Below, piece by piece: positions 54,821-63,982 of a stretch of DNA of 64,000 nucleotides. The translations under genes were made by a program, and so were the position numbers. The DNA comes from an uncultured Caulobacter sp. (GTDB lineage: Bacteria > Pseudomonadota > Alphaproteobacteria > Caulobacterales > Caulobacteraceae), in contig CALALX010000028.1 in assembly GCA_937925635.1 (NCBI GenBank), positions 62,001-126,000 on the forward strand, read 5' to 3'. The number at the start of each line of letters is the position of its first letter. Position 1 is the first letter of the stretch. Under the pieces are notes generated by a model, which worked only from the letters and a program-made list of their open reading frames with translations, was not told the DNA's origin and did no database searches.

Positions 54821-55407
54821 TCGTCCTTGCGAGCAAGAGCCCGGCCCGGACCTCTGTCTTGAAAGCGGCGGGCGTGCCGTTCGAGACTCAAGTGGCCGGC
54901 GTCGACGAGGCCGCCGTGAAGGCCGGCCTTCTCGCCGAGGGCGCGGGCCCGCGGGAGGTGGCGGACGCCCTGGCCGAACTGAAGGCCGTGAAGGTCTCCC
55001 GAAGCAGGCCCGGGGCCCTGGTGATCGGCGCGGATCAGACACTCGACCTTGCGGGGGCCCTCTTCGACAAGGTCGAGACAATCGCCGAGGCGCGCGAGCG
55101 TCTGCGCCTTCTGCGCGGCAAGACCCACAAGCTGCATTCGGCGGTGGTCGTGGCCCGGGACGGCCAGGCGATCTGGCGCGAGGTCCCGCCCGCCAAACTG
55201 ACCATGCGCAACTTCAGCGACGCCTTCATCGACAGCTATCTGGCGGCTCGCGGGGTGGATATCCTGAGCTCGGTCGGTTGCTACCAGTTGGAGAACGAGG
55301 GCGTGCAGCTCTTCTCCCGCATCGAGGGCGACTACTTCACCATCCTCGGCCTGCCCCTGATGGGCCTGTTCGACTTCCTTCGTCTTCACGGGGAGCTCGA
55401 AACATGA
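54817..55407 (+). CDS. maf: Maf-family nucleotide pyrophosphatase
   Basis: 196 residues. It starts IVLASKSPARTSVLKAAGVPF, the Maf signature, with the acidic GADQTLDLAGALFDK loop and SSVGCYQLENEGVQLF later. Maf proteins hydrolyse modified or canonical NTPs. Overlaps ppsR and aroE by 4 bases each, one operon. Confidence 0.94.
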   Translation: MIVLASKSPARTSVLKAAGVPFETQVAGVDEAAVKAGLLAEGAGPREVADALAELKAVKVSRSRPGALVIGADQTLDLAGALFDKVETIAEARERLRLLRGKTHKLHSAVVVARDGQAIWREVPPAKLTMRNFSDAFIDSYLAARGVDILSSVGCYQLENEGVQLFSRIEGDYFTILGLPLMGLFDFLRLHGELET

Positions 55408-56252
55408 GCCGCATCACCGGCGCGGCCCTGGTCGCCGGCATCGTCGGCCGACCCGTCACCCATTCGCTCAGTCCGGTGCTGCACAACGCCTGGATCGAGG
55501 CCGCCGGCCTGAACGCCGCCTATGTGCCGCTGGCGCCGACAGCCGGCGGATTTCCCGCCCTGGTCGAGGGCCTGCGCGGCGGAGTCATCCGGGGCGTCAA
55601 TGTCACCATTCCCTTCAAGGAAGAGGCCCTGGCCTGCGCCGACGAGGCCGGGGAGCGGGCCCGTCTGGCGGGAGCCTCCAACCTGCTGCTGTTTCGCGAG
55701 GACGGCTCGGTGTTCGCCGACAACACCGACGGCCTGGGCATGCTGGCCGCGCTGGCCGTTCAGGCGCCGGGCTTCGATCCGAAGGCTGGTCCCGCCATCA
55801 TCCTCGGGGCCGGCGGCGCGGCCCGCGGGGCCGCTGCGGCCCTGGCGCTCGCGGGCGCGCCGGAGGTGCGCATCGTTAATCGAACGGCGGAACGCGCGAT
55901 CGCCCTCGCCGCCGACATCGGCCGTGTCGTTCGCGCCGTGGACCAGGACGAGGCCCTGGACGCCGCCAATGTGATCGTGAACGCCACTTCCCTGGGGCTG
56001 GGCGGCGGGCCTGGTCCCGACATCGACCTGGCCCGCGCGCCCGACGCCGCCGTGGTGCTGGACATGGTCTACAAGCCGCTCCGAACCACGTTCCTGCGGC
56101 GGGCCGCCGAGCGGGGCTTGCGCACCGTCGATGGGCTGGAAATGCTGATCCGGCAGGCTGAGCCGAGCTTCGAGGCCTTCTTCGGCGCCCCGCCGCCCGC
56201 CTCGGTGGACGTCCGCGCCCTGGCGCTTGAGACGATTGGAGAAACCGCATGA
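55404..56252 (+). CDS. aroE: Shikimate dehydrogenase
   Basis: NADPH-dependent step of the shikimate pathway, 282 residues. VGRPVTHSLSPVLHNAWI and NVTIPFKEEAL (catalytic Lys) mark the substrate domain. IILGAGGAARGAAAALALAG and NRTAERA mark the NADP-binding domain. Start ATG 55404 overlaps the maf stop (ATGA). Confidence 0.96.
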   Translation: MSRITGAALVAGIVGRPVTHSLSPVLHNAWIEAAGLNAAYVPLAPTAGGFPALVEGLRGGVIRGVNVTIPFKEEALACADEAGERARLAGASNLLLFREDGSVFADNTDGLGMLAALAVQAPGFDPKAGPAIILGAGGAARGAAAALALAGAPEVRIVNRTAERAIALAADIGRVVRAVDQDEALDAANVIVNATSLGLGGGPGPDIDLARAPDAAVVLDMVYKPLRTTFLRRAAERGLRTVDGLEMLIRQAEPSFEAFFGAPPPASVDVRALALETIGETA

Positions 56253-56890
56253 TCACCGTCGGCCTGACCGGCTCGATCGGCATGGGCAAGTCGACCACCG
56301 CGGCGATGTTCGCGGCCGCCGGCGTGCCGGTCTATGACGCCGACGCCGAGGTTCACGCGCTCTACGCCAAGGGGGGCGCGGCGGTCGAACCGGTCGGCGA
56401 GGCCTTTCCGGGCGTCGTCGTCGATGGCGCGATTGACCGGACGCGCCTGAGCCACCTGGTGGTCGGAAAGTCGGAGGACATGAAACGCTTGGAAGCCATC
56501 GTCCATCCGCTGGTCGGGGCCTCGCGGGCAGGTTTCTTCGAGAAGGCCGTGGCCCAGGGCGCCGACATCGTCGTTCTCGATATCCCGCTCCTGTTCGAAA
56601 CGGGCGGTGAGGCGCGGGTCGACGCGGTTGTCGTGGTTTCGGCGCCGGCGGACATCCAGCGCCAGCGCGTGCTGGCGCGGCCGGGCATGGACGAGGCCAA
56701 ACTCGACGCCATCCTGGCCAGGCAGATGGCCGACGTCGAAAAGCGCGCCCGCGCCCATTTCGTGATCGACACCGGACAGGGCCTCGACCACGCACGCGCG
56801 CAGGTCCGGGATGTCCTCGCCAAGCTCCGGGATCGGGCCTTCGTCGCGACGTTGCGACCGCTTGAAGGACCCGCCGAACCGGCCCATTGA
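56249..56890 (+). CDS. coaE: Dephospho-CoA kinase
   Basis: Last step of coenzyme A synthesis, 213 residues. P-loop GLTGSIGMGKST at the N terminus, DADAEVHALYA, and VLDIPLLFETGGEARVDAVV. It overlaps aroE by 4 bases. The maf-aroE-coaE-dnaQ string is conserved beside the alphaproteobacterial origin. Confidence 0.97.
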   Translation: MITVGLTGSIGMGKSTTAAMFAAAGVPVYDADAEVHALYAKGGAAVEPVGEAFPGVVVDGAIDRTRLSHLVVGKSEDMKRLEAIVHPLVGASRAGFFEKAVAQGADIVVLDIPLLFETGGEARVDAVVVVSAPADIQRQRVLARPGMDEAKLDAILARQMADVEKRARAHFVIDTGQGLDHARAQVRDVLAKLRDRAFVATLRPLEGPAEPAH

Positions 56891-56897
56891 GTTAGCC

Positions 56898-57596
56898 ATG
56901 GCGCGCCACCTCGTCCTCGACACCGAGACCACCGGCCTTGATCCCAAGACAGGCCATCGGCTGATCGAGATCGCCTGTGTCGAGGTCATCGATTTCATCC
57001 CGACGGCGCGCAATTTCCACCGGTACGTCCATCCGGAGCGCGAAATCGACGCCGACGCTGAGCGCGTGCACGGCATTTCCCTGGCCTTCCTGAAGGACAA
57101 GCCGCGCTTTCACGAGATCGTCGACGACTTCCTCGCGTTCGTCGGCGACGATCCGATCGTCGCTCACAACGCGCCCTTCGACCGTGGGTTCGTCAACGCC
57201 GAGCTGGCGCGGATCGGACGAACGCCACCGCCCGATGATCGCTGGATCGACACCCTGGCGCTGGCCAAGAAGAAGTTTCCGGGAATGTACAATTCCCTCG
57301 ACGCGCTCTGTAAGCGGATGAAGATCTCACTGGCCTCGCGCGACAAGCACGGGGCGCTGATCGACGCCGAGTTGCTGGCGGCCGTCTATCTGGAGCTGCA
57401 GGGCGGCAAGGAACGGGCGCTGGACCTGACCATGGGGGCCGTCGAACGGGCCACCGCCGCCGTTCAGGCCATCGCGTACGGCGCCAGGCCTCGTCCGCTC
57501 GCGCCACGCTCGACCGTCGACGAACGCGCCGCCCACGAAGCCTTCGTGCGCGGCGTGCTCAAGGACAAGGCCGTCTGGCTGAAATACGGGATCTAA
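56898..57596 (+). CDS. dnaQ: DNA polymerase III subunit epsilon
   Basis: 3'-5' proofreading exonuclease, 232 residues from ATG 56898. DEDDh motifs: Exo I LVLDTETTGLD, Exo II VAHNAPFDRGFVN, and Exo III HGALIDAELLAAVYLEL with its His-x4-Asp. The longer frame from 56811 overlaps coaE and is not needed. Confidence 0.96.
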   Translation: MARHLVLDTETTGLDPKTGHRLIEIACVEVIDFIPTARNFHRYVHPEREIDADAERVHGISLAFLKDKPRFHEIVDDFLAFVGDDPIVAHNAPFDRGFVNAELARIGRTPPPDDRWIDTLALAKKKFPGMYNSLDALCKRMKISLASRDKHGALIDAELLAAVYLELQGGKERALDLTMGAVERATAAVQAIAYGARPRPLAPRSTVDERAAHEAFVRGVLKDKAVWLKYGI

Positions 57597-57659
57597 GTCC
57601 GGCCCGCTGATCCTTGCCAACCCGACGACGCCGTGGCGGCGAGGGGCCGGTTGGAGGAC

Positions 57660-58151
57660 TCAGGCGTTGCCGACAAGGCCGCTGTCGCCCTGCGACTTGC
57701 GGGCCGCGTAGACCCCGGCGAAATCGATCGGATCCAGCTGGAAGGGCGGGAAGCCGCCTTCGCTCGTGACGTCGGCGATCAGCCGGCGCGCGTACGGGAA
57801 CAGGAACCGCGGGCACTCGATCATCAGCACGGGCTCCAGCTCGGCTTCCGGGATTCCGCTGATCGCGAAGAGGCCGCCGTAGAGCAGTTCGACGTGAAAG
57901 GCGACCTTGTCGCCCCGCGTGGCTTGGGCGGAGAGCTTGAGGTCGACTTCGAACAATCCGTCCTGGCGACCGCGCGCGTTCATCTCGACGCCGATGTCGA
58001 TCTGCGGCTGCAGACCGGCGGGATCGGCGCGCAGGGATTCCGGGGCGAGAGGGTTCTCGAACGAGAAGTCGCGCACGAACTGCGCGAGGATGCGGAAACC
58101 GGGCTGGGCTTCGGCGCCGTTCTCGGCGGGCGCGGTGGACGTATCGCTCAT
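57660..58151 (-). CDS. secB: Protein-export chaperone SecB
   Basis: 163 residues from ATG 58151 (MSDTSTAPAENGA). The SecB pattern is clear: QFVRDFSFENPLAPESL, FEVDLKLSAQATRGDKVAFHVELLYGG and CPRFLFPYARRLIADVT. It holds precursors unfolded for SecA. It converges on dnaQ and diverges from the Tim44-like gene. Confidence 0.96.
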   Translation of the reverse strand: MSDTSTAPAENGAEAQPGFRILAQFVRDFSFENPLAPESLRADPAGLQPQIDIGVEMNARGRQDGLFEVDLKLSAQATRGDKVAFHVELLYGGLFAISGIPEAELEPVLMIECPRFLFPYARRLIADVTSEGGFPPFQLDPIDFAGVYAARKSQGDSGLVGNA

Positions 58152-58320
58152 GGGTGATTCACGTTCCCGGACGTAGACAGATGTCCTCGCCCGACCGCGG
58201 GCGCGACAATATGAAGGCGCGCTGCTATCACGCGCACCCCGCCCGCGCAACGGCGGCCCCCTTACGCGGGCGTCAGCCCGTCCTATATTCGCGCTGGGGG
58301 ATATCGGAGACGCAACAGAC

Positions 58321-58938
58321 GTGAAGTACCTCTTGCTGGTCATATTCGCCGTGCTCACCGCCGTGGTCCTGTACCAGCTTTATGCCGTGCTCGGCCGCCG
58401 CATCGGCCGCCAGCCCGAGGACAACCAGCTGCGACCCGAACGCGTCGCCGGTCCCGGCGAGCCGGCCCCGGCGCTCGATCCCGTCGAGCCGGAAGGCGTC
58501 ACGCCCAACGGACTTCTGGCGATCCGCGCCAAGGATCCCGCCTTCGAGGCGGGGCGCTTCCTGGACGGCGCTCGCCAGGCCTACGAGATGATCGTCATCG
58601 CCTTCGCGGCCGGTGATCGCGCCACCCTTGGCAACCTGCTCGCGCCCGGCGTGGCCGAGAGCTTCAACGCCGCGATTGACGCGCGCGAGGCCGAGGGCCG
58701 CACCGAACGGGTGGAGTTCCTGCACGCGCCGCGCGCCGATCTCGATCATATTGACGTGGAGGGCGACATCGCCCGGATCGTGGTCCGATTCCTGGGCGAG
58801 TTCCGCTCCCGCACAAAGGGTCCGGAAGGGGAGGCGGTCGACGATCGCCGCACCGCCGAACTGTGGACCTTCGAACGCAATCTTAAGAGCCGCGACCCCA
58901 ACTGGACCCTGGTTCACGTGGACGCCGCGGAGGCGTAA
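58321..58938 (+). CDS. Tim44 domain-containing membrane-anchored protein
   Basis: 205 residues. One N-terminal membrane segment (YLLLVIFAVLTAVVLYQLYAVLG), a Pro/Glu linker, then a Tim44-like domain (FLDGARQAYEMIVIAFAAGDRATLGNLL, RIVVRFLGEFRS, ELWTFERNL). In mitochondria this fold tethers Hsp70 at the import channel. In alphaproteobacteria the role is unclear, but adjacency to secB hints at protein traffic. GTG start; the stop overlaps the mltA ATG (TAATG). Confidence 0.9.
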   Translation: MKYLLLVIFAVLTAVVLYQLYAVLGRRIGRQPEDNQLRPERVAGPGEPAPALDPVEPEGVTPNGLLAIRAKDPAFEAGRFLDGARQAYEMIVIAFAAGDRATLGNLLAPGVAESFNAAIDAREAEGRTERVEFLHAPRADLDHIDVEGDIARIVVRFLGEFRSRTKGPEGEAVDDRRTAELWTFERNLKSRDPNWTLVHVDAAEA

Positions 58939-60071
58939 TGCGCATTCGGGTTCTCGGCGCGGCGGTGCTGATGCTCATCCTGGCCGCCTGCGCGACGCCG
59001 AGGACCGGCGGACCGGCGGTCGCGCCGCCGCCGCCGCCGGTCCAGCCGCCGCATCCCGCGCCGACCCCGGTTCCGACGCCGCCCGGACCCCTCGTAACAT
59101 TCGCCGATCTGCCTGGCTGGGAGACGGAGGATCACCTCGCCGCTCTGGACAGCTGGCGGCGGACCTGCGGCGTCGCCAAGGACCCTGACGCTGTCGCAGC
59201 CTGTCGCAAGGCCCGGGCCCTCGGGCCGATCGACGGGATGGCGGCCCGTCGCTTTCTCGAGGCCAACTTCCAGCCCGAGGTCGTCGGGGATGCCGGCCTG
59301 CTGACGGCCTATTTCGCGCCGGTCTACGAGGCGCGTCTGTCGCGCCGCGATGGGTTTACCGCGCCGGTCCGCGCCAGGCCTTCGGATCTGGTGATGAACG
59401 GCCCGTCCGAGGTGGTGCAGGTCGACGGCGACAGGACTCGTCCCTATCCCGATCGCGCCGCGATCGAGGCGACCGAACCTGAGGTGGTGCTGGCCTGGAT
59501 GAGGCCCGAGGACCTGTTTTTCCTGCAGATCCAGGGCTCAGGCGTGCTGGTCCTGCCGGACGGGACCCGCAAGCGGGCCGCCTTCGCCGCCCATAATGGC
59601 AGGCCGTTCGTCGGGATCGCCAGGCCAATGCGCGAAAGGGGCCTGCTGAAGGACTCCGACACGTCGGGAGACGCCATCCGACGCTGGCTGGCCGATCATG
59701 CCGGGGAGGACGCCGAGGAGATCATGCGCCTGAACCCGCGCTACGTGTTCTTCAAGATGAGCGACGACGACGGGCGCGAAGCCGTCGGCGCGGCCAACCT
59801 GCCCCTGCCGGCGGGCCGTTCCATCGCCGTGGATCTGTCGCGCCACGACCTTGGCGAGTTGTTCTGGATCGACGCCAGCGCACCGGTGTTGACCGGCGCC
59901 TTCCCGACCTACCGCCGCGCCGTGGTGGCGCTGGACACGGGCGGCGCCATCAAGGGTCAGGTCCGGGCCGACCTCTACATGGGCACCGGCGACGCCGCCG
60001 GCGTAGAAGCCGGCCGCGTGCGCCACACCCTGCGCATGTGGCGGCTGGCGCCCGTTCCCGCCGGCTCTTGA
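58938..60071 (+). CDS. mltA: Membrane-bound lytic murein transglycosylase A
   Basis: 377 residues. Lipoprotein signal with lipobox LILAAC near residue 16, then a Pro-rich spacer. The MltA domain has LTAYFAPVYEA, VLAWMRPEDLFFLQIQGSG and the Asp-bearing 3D domain near the C terminus (ALDTGGAIKGQVRADLYMGTG). It cleaves peptidoglycan with 1,6-anhydro product formation. Confidence 0.94.
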   Translation: MRIRVLGAAVLMLILAACATPRTGGPAVAPPPPPVQPPHPAPTPVPTPPGPLVTFADLPGWETEDHLAALDSWRRTCGVAKDPDAVAACRKARALGPIDGMAARRFLEANFQPEVVGDAGLLTAYFAPVYEARLSRRDGFTAPVRARPSDLVMNGPSEVVQVDGDRTRPYPDRAAIEATEPEVVLAWMRPEDLFFLQIQGSGVLVLPDGTRKRAAFAAHNGRPFVGIARPMRERGLLKDSDTSGDAIRRWLADHAGEDAEEIMRLNPRYVFFKMSDDDGREAVGAANLPLPAGRSIAVDLSRHDLGELFWIDASAPVLTGAFPTYRRAVVALDTGGAIKGQVRADLYMGTGDAAGVEAGRVRHTLRMWRLAPVPAGS

Positions 60072-60078
60072 GGCTGTC

Positions 60079-60603
60079 GTGGTCCGGAGACTGAATCCCG
60101 AGGAGACGCGGCTCTGGAGCCGTGTGGCCGAGACGGTGAAGCTCCGCCCGGGTCGTTCGATCCCCAAGGCGGCGACGGAGGCGCCCGCCCCGCCGCCAGA
60201 CCCCGCCGCCCCGCCGGCGCGCCTGCCGGTTCAGCCCGGGACCAAGGTCTCTCGGCCGAAGGCGGCGAGACCGCCTGATCCCATCGAGCCCGGCCGAAAG
60301 CGCCGCCTTGTCCGTGGTCGCGAGCCGCTTGAGGTCCGCATCGACCTGCACTTCATGACCCATGACCGTGCGAAGGCGGCGCTCGAAGCCTTCATCCTGC
60401 GCGCCTTCGAAGAGGGTATCCGCGAAGTGTTGGTCATCACCGGCAAGGGAACCCTGGGCGAGGGCATCCTGCGCCGGCAGACGCCGGAATGGCTGGCCGC
60501 GCCGCCGCTACGCGCGGTCGTCGCCGGCGTTTCGAAGGCCGACCGCCGGCATGGCGGCGACGGCGCCCTCTACGTGGCGCTCAAGGGAAAATCACGCGTT
60601 TGA
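60079..60603 (+). CDS. Smr/MutS2-type small endonuclease-domain protein
   Basis: 174 residues. An Arg/Pro-rich N-terminal region (about 30-75) precedes a Smr domain with EVRIDLHFMTHDRAKAALEAF and LVITGKGTLGEGILRRQTPEWL. The usual HGKG of Smr nucleases is TGKG here, and LDLHG is IDLHF. It starts with GTG 8 bases after mltA. The secB-tim44-mltA-smr order is common in alphaproteobacteria. Confidence 0.88.
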   Translation: MVRRLNPEETRLWSRVAETVKLRPGRSIPKAATEAPAPPPDPAAPPARLPVQPGTKVSRPKAARPPDPIEPGRKRRLVRGREPLEVRIDLHFMTHDRAKAALEAFILRAFEEGIREVLVITGKGTLGEGILRRQTPEWLAAPPLRAVVAGVSKADRRHGGDGALYVALKGKSRV

Positions 60604-60670
60604 CGCGAGGTCATACTGGAAGGCCTCCCGGGGCGGCGGCATAGTCCAGCGAAGAACCGGGGTTTCTGTG

Positions 60671-62170
60671 ATGAGCGAACGACTTCTGGTGATCGGGGCC
60701 GGCATGGCGGGCCTGTTCACGGCCCTGGCGCTTGGCGGGTCGGGACGGCGGATCGATGTCCTGGAGCGCGATCCGGCCGCGCCCGACGGCGGCGCCGACG
60801 AAGCGTTCGAGGCCTGGAGCCGGCGCGGCGTCGGCCACTTGCGGCACAGCCATGCCTTCCTCGCGCGGCTTCGGCGGATCATCGCCGACCGGCATCCTGA
60901 CCTGTTGGAGGACCTGCGCGCCGCCGGCGTGCAGGAACTGAACTTCTTCGACGGCCTGACCGAACAGGCCCGGGCGAAGTACCGGCCTCAGCCCGAGGAC
61001 AGCCAGCTCACCGTGCTGACCAGCCGGCGCACGACGCTGGAGCTGGTTTTGCGCCGCTACGTCGAGCGCATGCCGTCGGTGCAGATCCGAAGCGGCGTCA
61101 ATGTGATCGGCCTGCTCGGCGAGCGCGACGACGAGGGCCGCTTCGTCTGCCGTGGTCTGACCCTTGAAGACGCCGATGGTCGTCGGGACGAGGAGGCCGA
61201 CATCGTCGTCGACGGCGCGGGCCGGCTCTCGCAGGCGTTCGAATGGCTGGAGGCGGCCGGCGTGAACACGCCCGAGACCTCCGAGGACGCCGGGATACTC
61301 TACTACACGCGGCACTGGCGTCTGCGCCCCGGGAAGAGCGAGCCGCCGCGCGGCGGTCCGCCGGGGGCGGGTGATCTGGGCTTCATCAAGTACGGCGTCT
61401 TCCCGGCCGACAACGGCTGCTTCTCGATCACCCTGGCGGTGCCCGAGATCGAGGAGACGATGCGCAAGGCGATCATGCACCCGGAAGTGTTCGATGGTGT
61501 TTGCGCGCAGATTCCGGGCGTCGCCCGGTGGACCGACACCGAACTGTCCGAGCCGGTCAGCAAGGTGTTCGGCATGGGCGACCTGAAGAGCCGTTGGCGT
61601 GACACCGCGCCGGGCGGCAAGCCGCTGGCGCTCAACCTGTTCTTCGTCGGCGACGGTCTGATCCGGACCAATCCCCTCTACGGTCGCGGCTGTTCGTTCG
61701 CGGCCATCGAGGCCGATTCCCTGCGGCAGGTGCTCGAGGCCCACAAGCGCCCGGCCGCGCGCGCGATCGCCTATCAAGAGGCTGTCGACCGTGAGCTGAA
61801 GCCCTATTACGAGGCGATGCTGACCCAGGACCGGATCGCGATCCGCCGGGCCCGCCAGACGCTGAAGGGCGGGCAGCAGCCCGGATTCAAGGCGCTGCTG
61901 GCGCGGAGCTTCGCCAACGACGCCATCACGCCGGCGTTGCGGTCGGATCCGGCGCTGCTGCGCGAGTTCATGCGCGGATTCCACATGCTGGAGCCGAGCG
62001 ACGCCTGGCTCAAGCGCCCGGCCAACATGGCCAAGGTGCTCAGGACCTGGGCGACGCCCAAGCCGGCTAAAGCCGTCCACTATCCGCCCCGCCTGGGGCC
62101 GCGGCGATCGGAGATGTTCGAGGCCCTGGGCTTGTCGGCCACTGCGGACGCGGAGCGGTTGGGGCTCTAG
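60671..62170 (+). CDS. FAD-dependent oxidoreductase
   Basis: 499 residues. The Rossmann FAD motif is VIGAGMAGLFTALALGGSG, with a long insertion containing HLRHSHAFLARLRRII, a second FAD/NAD motif VVDGAGRLSQ and a C-terminal NPLYGRGCSFAAIEADSL. The organisation resembles geranylgeranyl-reductase and halogenase-like flavoproteins, but the halogenase WxWxIP motif is not seen. Substrate unknown. It is not in an obvious operon. Confidence 0.82.
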   Translation: MSERLLVIGAGMAGLFTALALGGSGRRIDVLERDPAAPDGGADEAFEAWSRRGVGHLRHSHAFLARLRRIIADRHPDLLEDLRAAGVQELNFFDGLTEQARAKYRPQPEDSQLTVLTSRRTTLELVLRRYVERMPSVQIRSGVNVIGLLGERDDEGRFVCRGLTLEDADGRRDEEADIVVDGAGRLSQAFEWLEAAGVNTPETSEDAGILYYTRHWRLRPGKSEPPRGGPPGAGDLGFIKYGVFPADNGCFSITLAVPEIEETMRKAIMHPEVFDGVCAQIPGVARWTDTELSEPVSKVFGMGDLKSRWRDTAPGGKPLALNLFFVGDGLIRTNPLYGRGCSFAAIEADSLRQVLEAHKRPAARAIAYQEAVDRELKPYYEAMLTQDRIAIRRARQTLKGGQQPGFKALLARSFANDAITPALRSDPALLREFMRGFHMLEPSDAWLKRPANMAKVLRTWATPKPAKAVHYPPRLGPRRSEMFEALGLSATADAERLGL

Positions 62171-62487
62171 CTTCGGCCCGCCTTCTCCGAGATGCCGGAT
62201 TGGCCTTCACGAGCCTCGAGCCGGGCGGCCACGGCATCCAACGGCACCTCGCTCGCGGCCAGAAGGGCCAGAAGATGATAGAGAACGTCGGCGCTCTCGG
62301 CGGCGAGCGCGTCCTTGTCCTTCAGCGTCGCGGCGATCACCGCTTCGACGGCTTCCTCGCCCAGCTTCTTGGCGGCCAGGGACGGGTCGGCCAGCAGCCG
62401 GGCGGTCCAGGAGGCGGACGGGTCTGCGCCCTTGCGAGCCTCGATGGTGGCGGCCAGGCGGTCGAGGACCTCGCTCAAGCGGCTCAT
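62167..62487 (-). CDS. hisE: Phosphoribosyl-ATP pyrophosphatase
   Basis: Second step of histidine synthesis, 106 residues. The MazG-like core KKLGEEAVEAVIAATLKDKDAL and ESADVLYHLLALLAASEV are typical. It is separate from hisI here. It overlaps hisF by 4 bases and is last in hisA-hisF-hisE. Its end overlaps the stop of the convergent flavoprotein gene by 4 bases. Confidence 0.95.
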   Translation of the reverse strand: MSRLSEVLDRLAATIEARKGADPSASWTARLLADPSLAAKKLGEEAVEAVIAATLKDKDALAAESADVLYHLLALLAASEVPLDAVAARLEAREGQSGISEKAGRS

Positions 62488-63257
62488 GCGGCGTCTCCTG
62501 TCAGGCGGACCGGCACCCCCGCGGCGGCCATCGCCCGCTTGGCGTCGCCGATGGAGACCTCGCCGAAGTGGAAGATCGAGGCGGCCAGCACCGCGTCGGC
62601 GTGGCCCTGGGTCACCGCCTCGACCAGATGCCGGGCCTCGCCCGCCCCGCCGCTGGCGATGACCGGCACGCTCACCGCGTCGGTGACCGCGCGCAGCAGG
62701 CCGATGTCGTAGCCGGTCTTGGCCCCGTCGCGGTCCATCGAGGTCAGCAGGATCTCGCCCGCCCCCTTCTCGACCGCCTGCGCGGCGAACGCCACGGCGT
62801 CGAGGCCGGTATCGTTGCGGCCGCCGTAGGTGAAGATGTTCCAGCCGCCATCGGGGCGCGCTTTGGCGTCCACGGCCACGACGACGCACTGGCTGCCGAA
62901 GGCGTCGGCCATGGCCGCGATCAGGTCGGGGTTCTCCACCGCCGCGGTGTTGATCGAGACCTTGTCGGCGCCGGCGCGCAGCAGGGCGCGGGCGCTGTCG
63001 ACCGAGCGCACGCCCCCGCCGACCGACACCGGCATGAAGCAGACATCGGCGGTCCGGGCCACGACGTCGAGGATCGCGCCGCGGCCCTCGTGGCTGGCGG
63101 TGATGTCGAGGAACATCAGTTCGTCGGCCCCGGCCGCGTCATAGGCTCGCGCCTGCTCGACCGGATCGCCGGCGTCGCGCAGGGCCACGAAGTTGACGCC
63201 CTTCACGACACGGCCGTCCTTGACGTCCAGGCAGGGAATGACGCGGACCTTGAGCAT
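62484..63257 (-). CDS. hisF: Imidazole glycerol phosphate synthase subunit HisF
   Basis: Cyclase subunit, 257 residues, (beta-alpha)8 barrel. Catalytic Asp11 (VIPCLDVKDGRVVKG) and Asp130 (VVAVDAKARPDGGWN) are present, as is the VGGGVRSVDSARALL phosphate loop. The hisH partner is not in the window. It abuts hisA (1-base overlap) and hisE. Confidence 0.97.
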   Translation of the reverse strand: MLKVRVIPCLDVKDGRVVKGVNFVALRDAGDPVEQARAYDAAGADELMFLDITASHEGRGAILDVVARTADVCFMPVSVGGGVRSVDSARALLRAGADKVSINTAAVENPDLIAAMADAFGSQCVVVAVDAKARPDGGWNIFTYGGRNDTGLDAVAFAAQAVEKGAGEILLTSMDRDGAKTGYDIGLLRAVTDAVSVPVIASGGAGEARHLVEAVTQGHADAVLAASIFHFGEVSIGDAKRAMAAAGVPVRLTGDAA

Positions 63258-63982
63258 CAGCCCCCCGCGATCTTCAGGGCCTGGGCCGGATCGACCGCGC
63301 CCTCGTAGAGCGAGCGGCCGAGCACGGCGCCGGCGATCGGCGCGCCTGACCGGGCCTTCAGCAACTCGATGTCGCGCACCGAGGCGATGCCGCCCGAGGC
63401 GATCACCGGGATGGTCACGGCGTCAGCCACCTCGCCGACCTGGTCGACATTGACGCCGGTCATGGCGCCGTCGCGGCCGATGTCGGTGACGATCAAGGCC
63501 GCGACGCCCGCGTCCTCGAACCGCTGGGCCATCTCGATGACGCCGACTTCCGAGACGCCGACCCAGCCCTCGGTGGCGACCATGCCGTCGCGGGCGTCGA
63601 TCGCCACGGCGATCTGCTCGGGCCATTCGCGCGCGGCGGCCTTGACCAGCGCCGGATCCTTGACGGCGACGGTGCCGAGGATCACCCGATCGACGCCGGC
63701 CTCGATCCAGGCGCCGGCCTGCTCGAGCGTGCGAATGCCGCCGCCCAACTGCATCGGGATGGAGATGGCGCCCAGGATCTCCGCCACCGCCGCGCCGTTG
63801 ACCGGCCGCCCTTCGACGGCGCCGTTCAGGTCGACGACGTGCAGCCAGGCGAAGCCCTGCTGCTGGAAGCGCCGCGCCTGGTCGGCCGGCGAGGTGTTGA
63901 ACACCGTTTCCTTGTTCAGGTCGCCGTGCAGCAGCCGCACGCAGCGCCCGTCCTTCAGGTCGATGGCGGGGTAGAGGATCAT
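63257..63982 (-). CDS. hisA: ProFAR isomerase HisA
   Basis: Converts ProFAR to PRFAR, 241 residues. The barrel starts LYPAIDLKDGRCVRLLHGD with the catalytic Asp8, and the second catalytic region is VTDIGRDGAMTGVN. It precedes hisF and hisE. hisH or other genes of the operon presumably lie beyond the window end. Confidence 0.97.
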   Translation of the reverse strand: MILYPAIDLKDGRCVRLLHGDLNKETVFNTSPADQARRFQQQGFAWLHVVDLNGAVEGRPVNGAAVAEILGAISIPMQLGGGIRTLEQAGAWIEAGVDRVILGTVAVKDPALVKAAAREWPEQIAVAIDARDGMVATEGWVGVSEVGVIEMAQRFEDAGVAALIVTDIGRDGAMTGVNVDQVGEVADAVTIPVIASGGIASVRDIELLKARSGAPIAGAVLGRSLYEGAVDPAQALKIAGG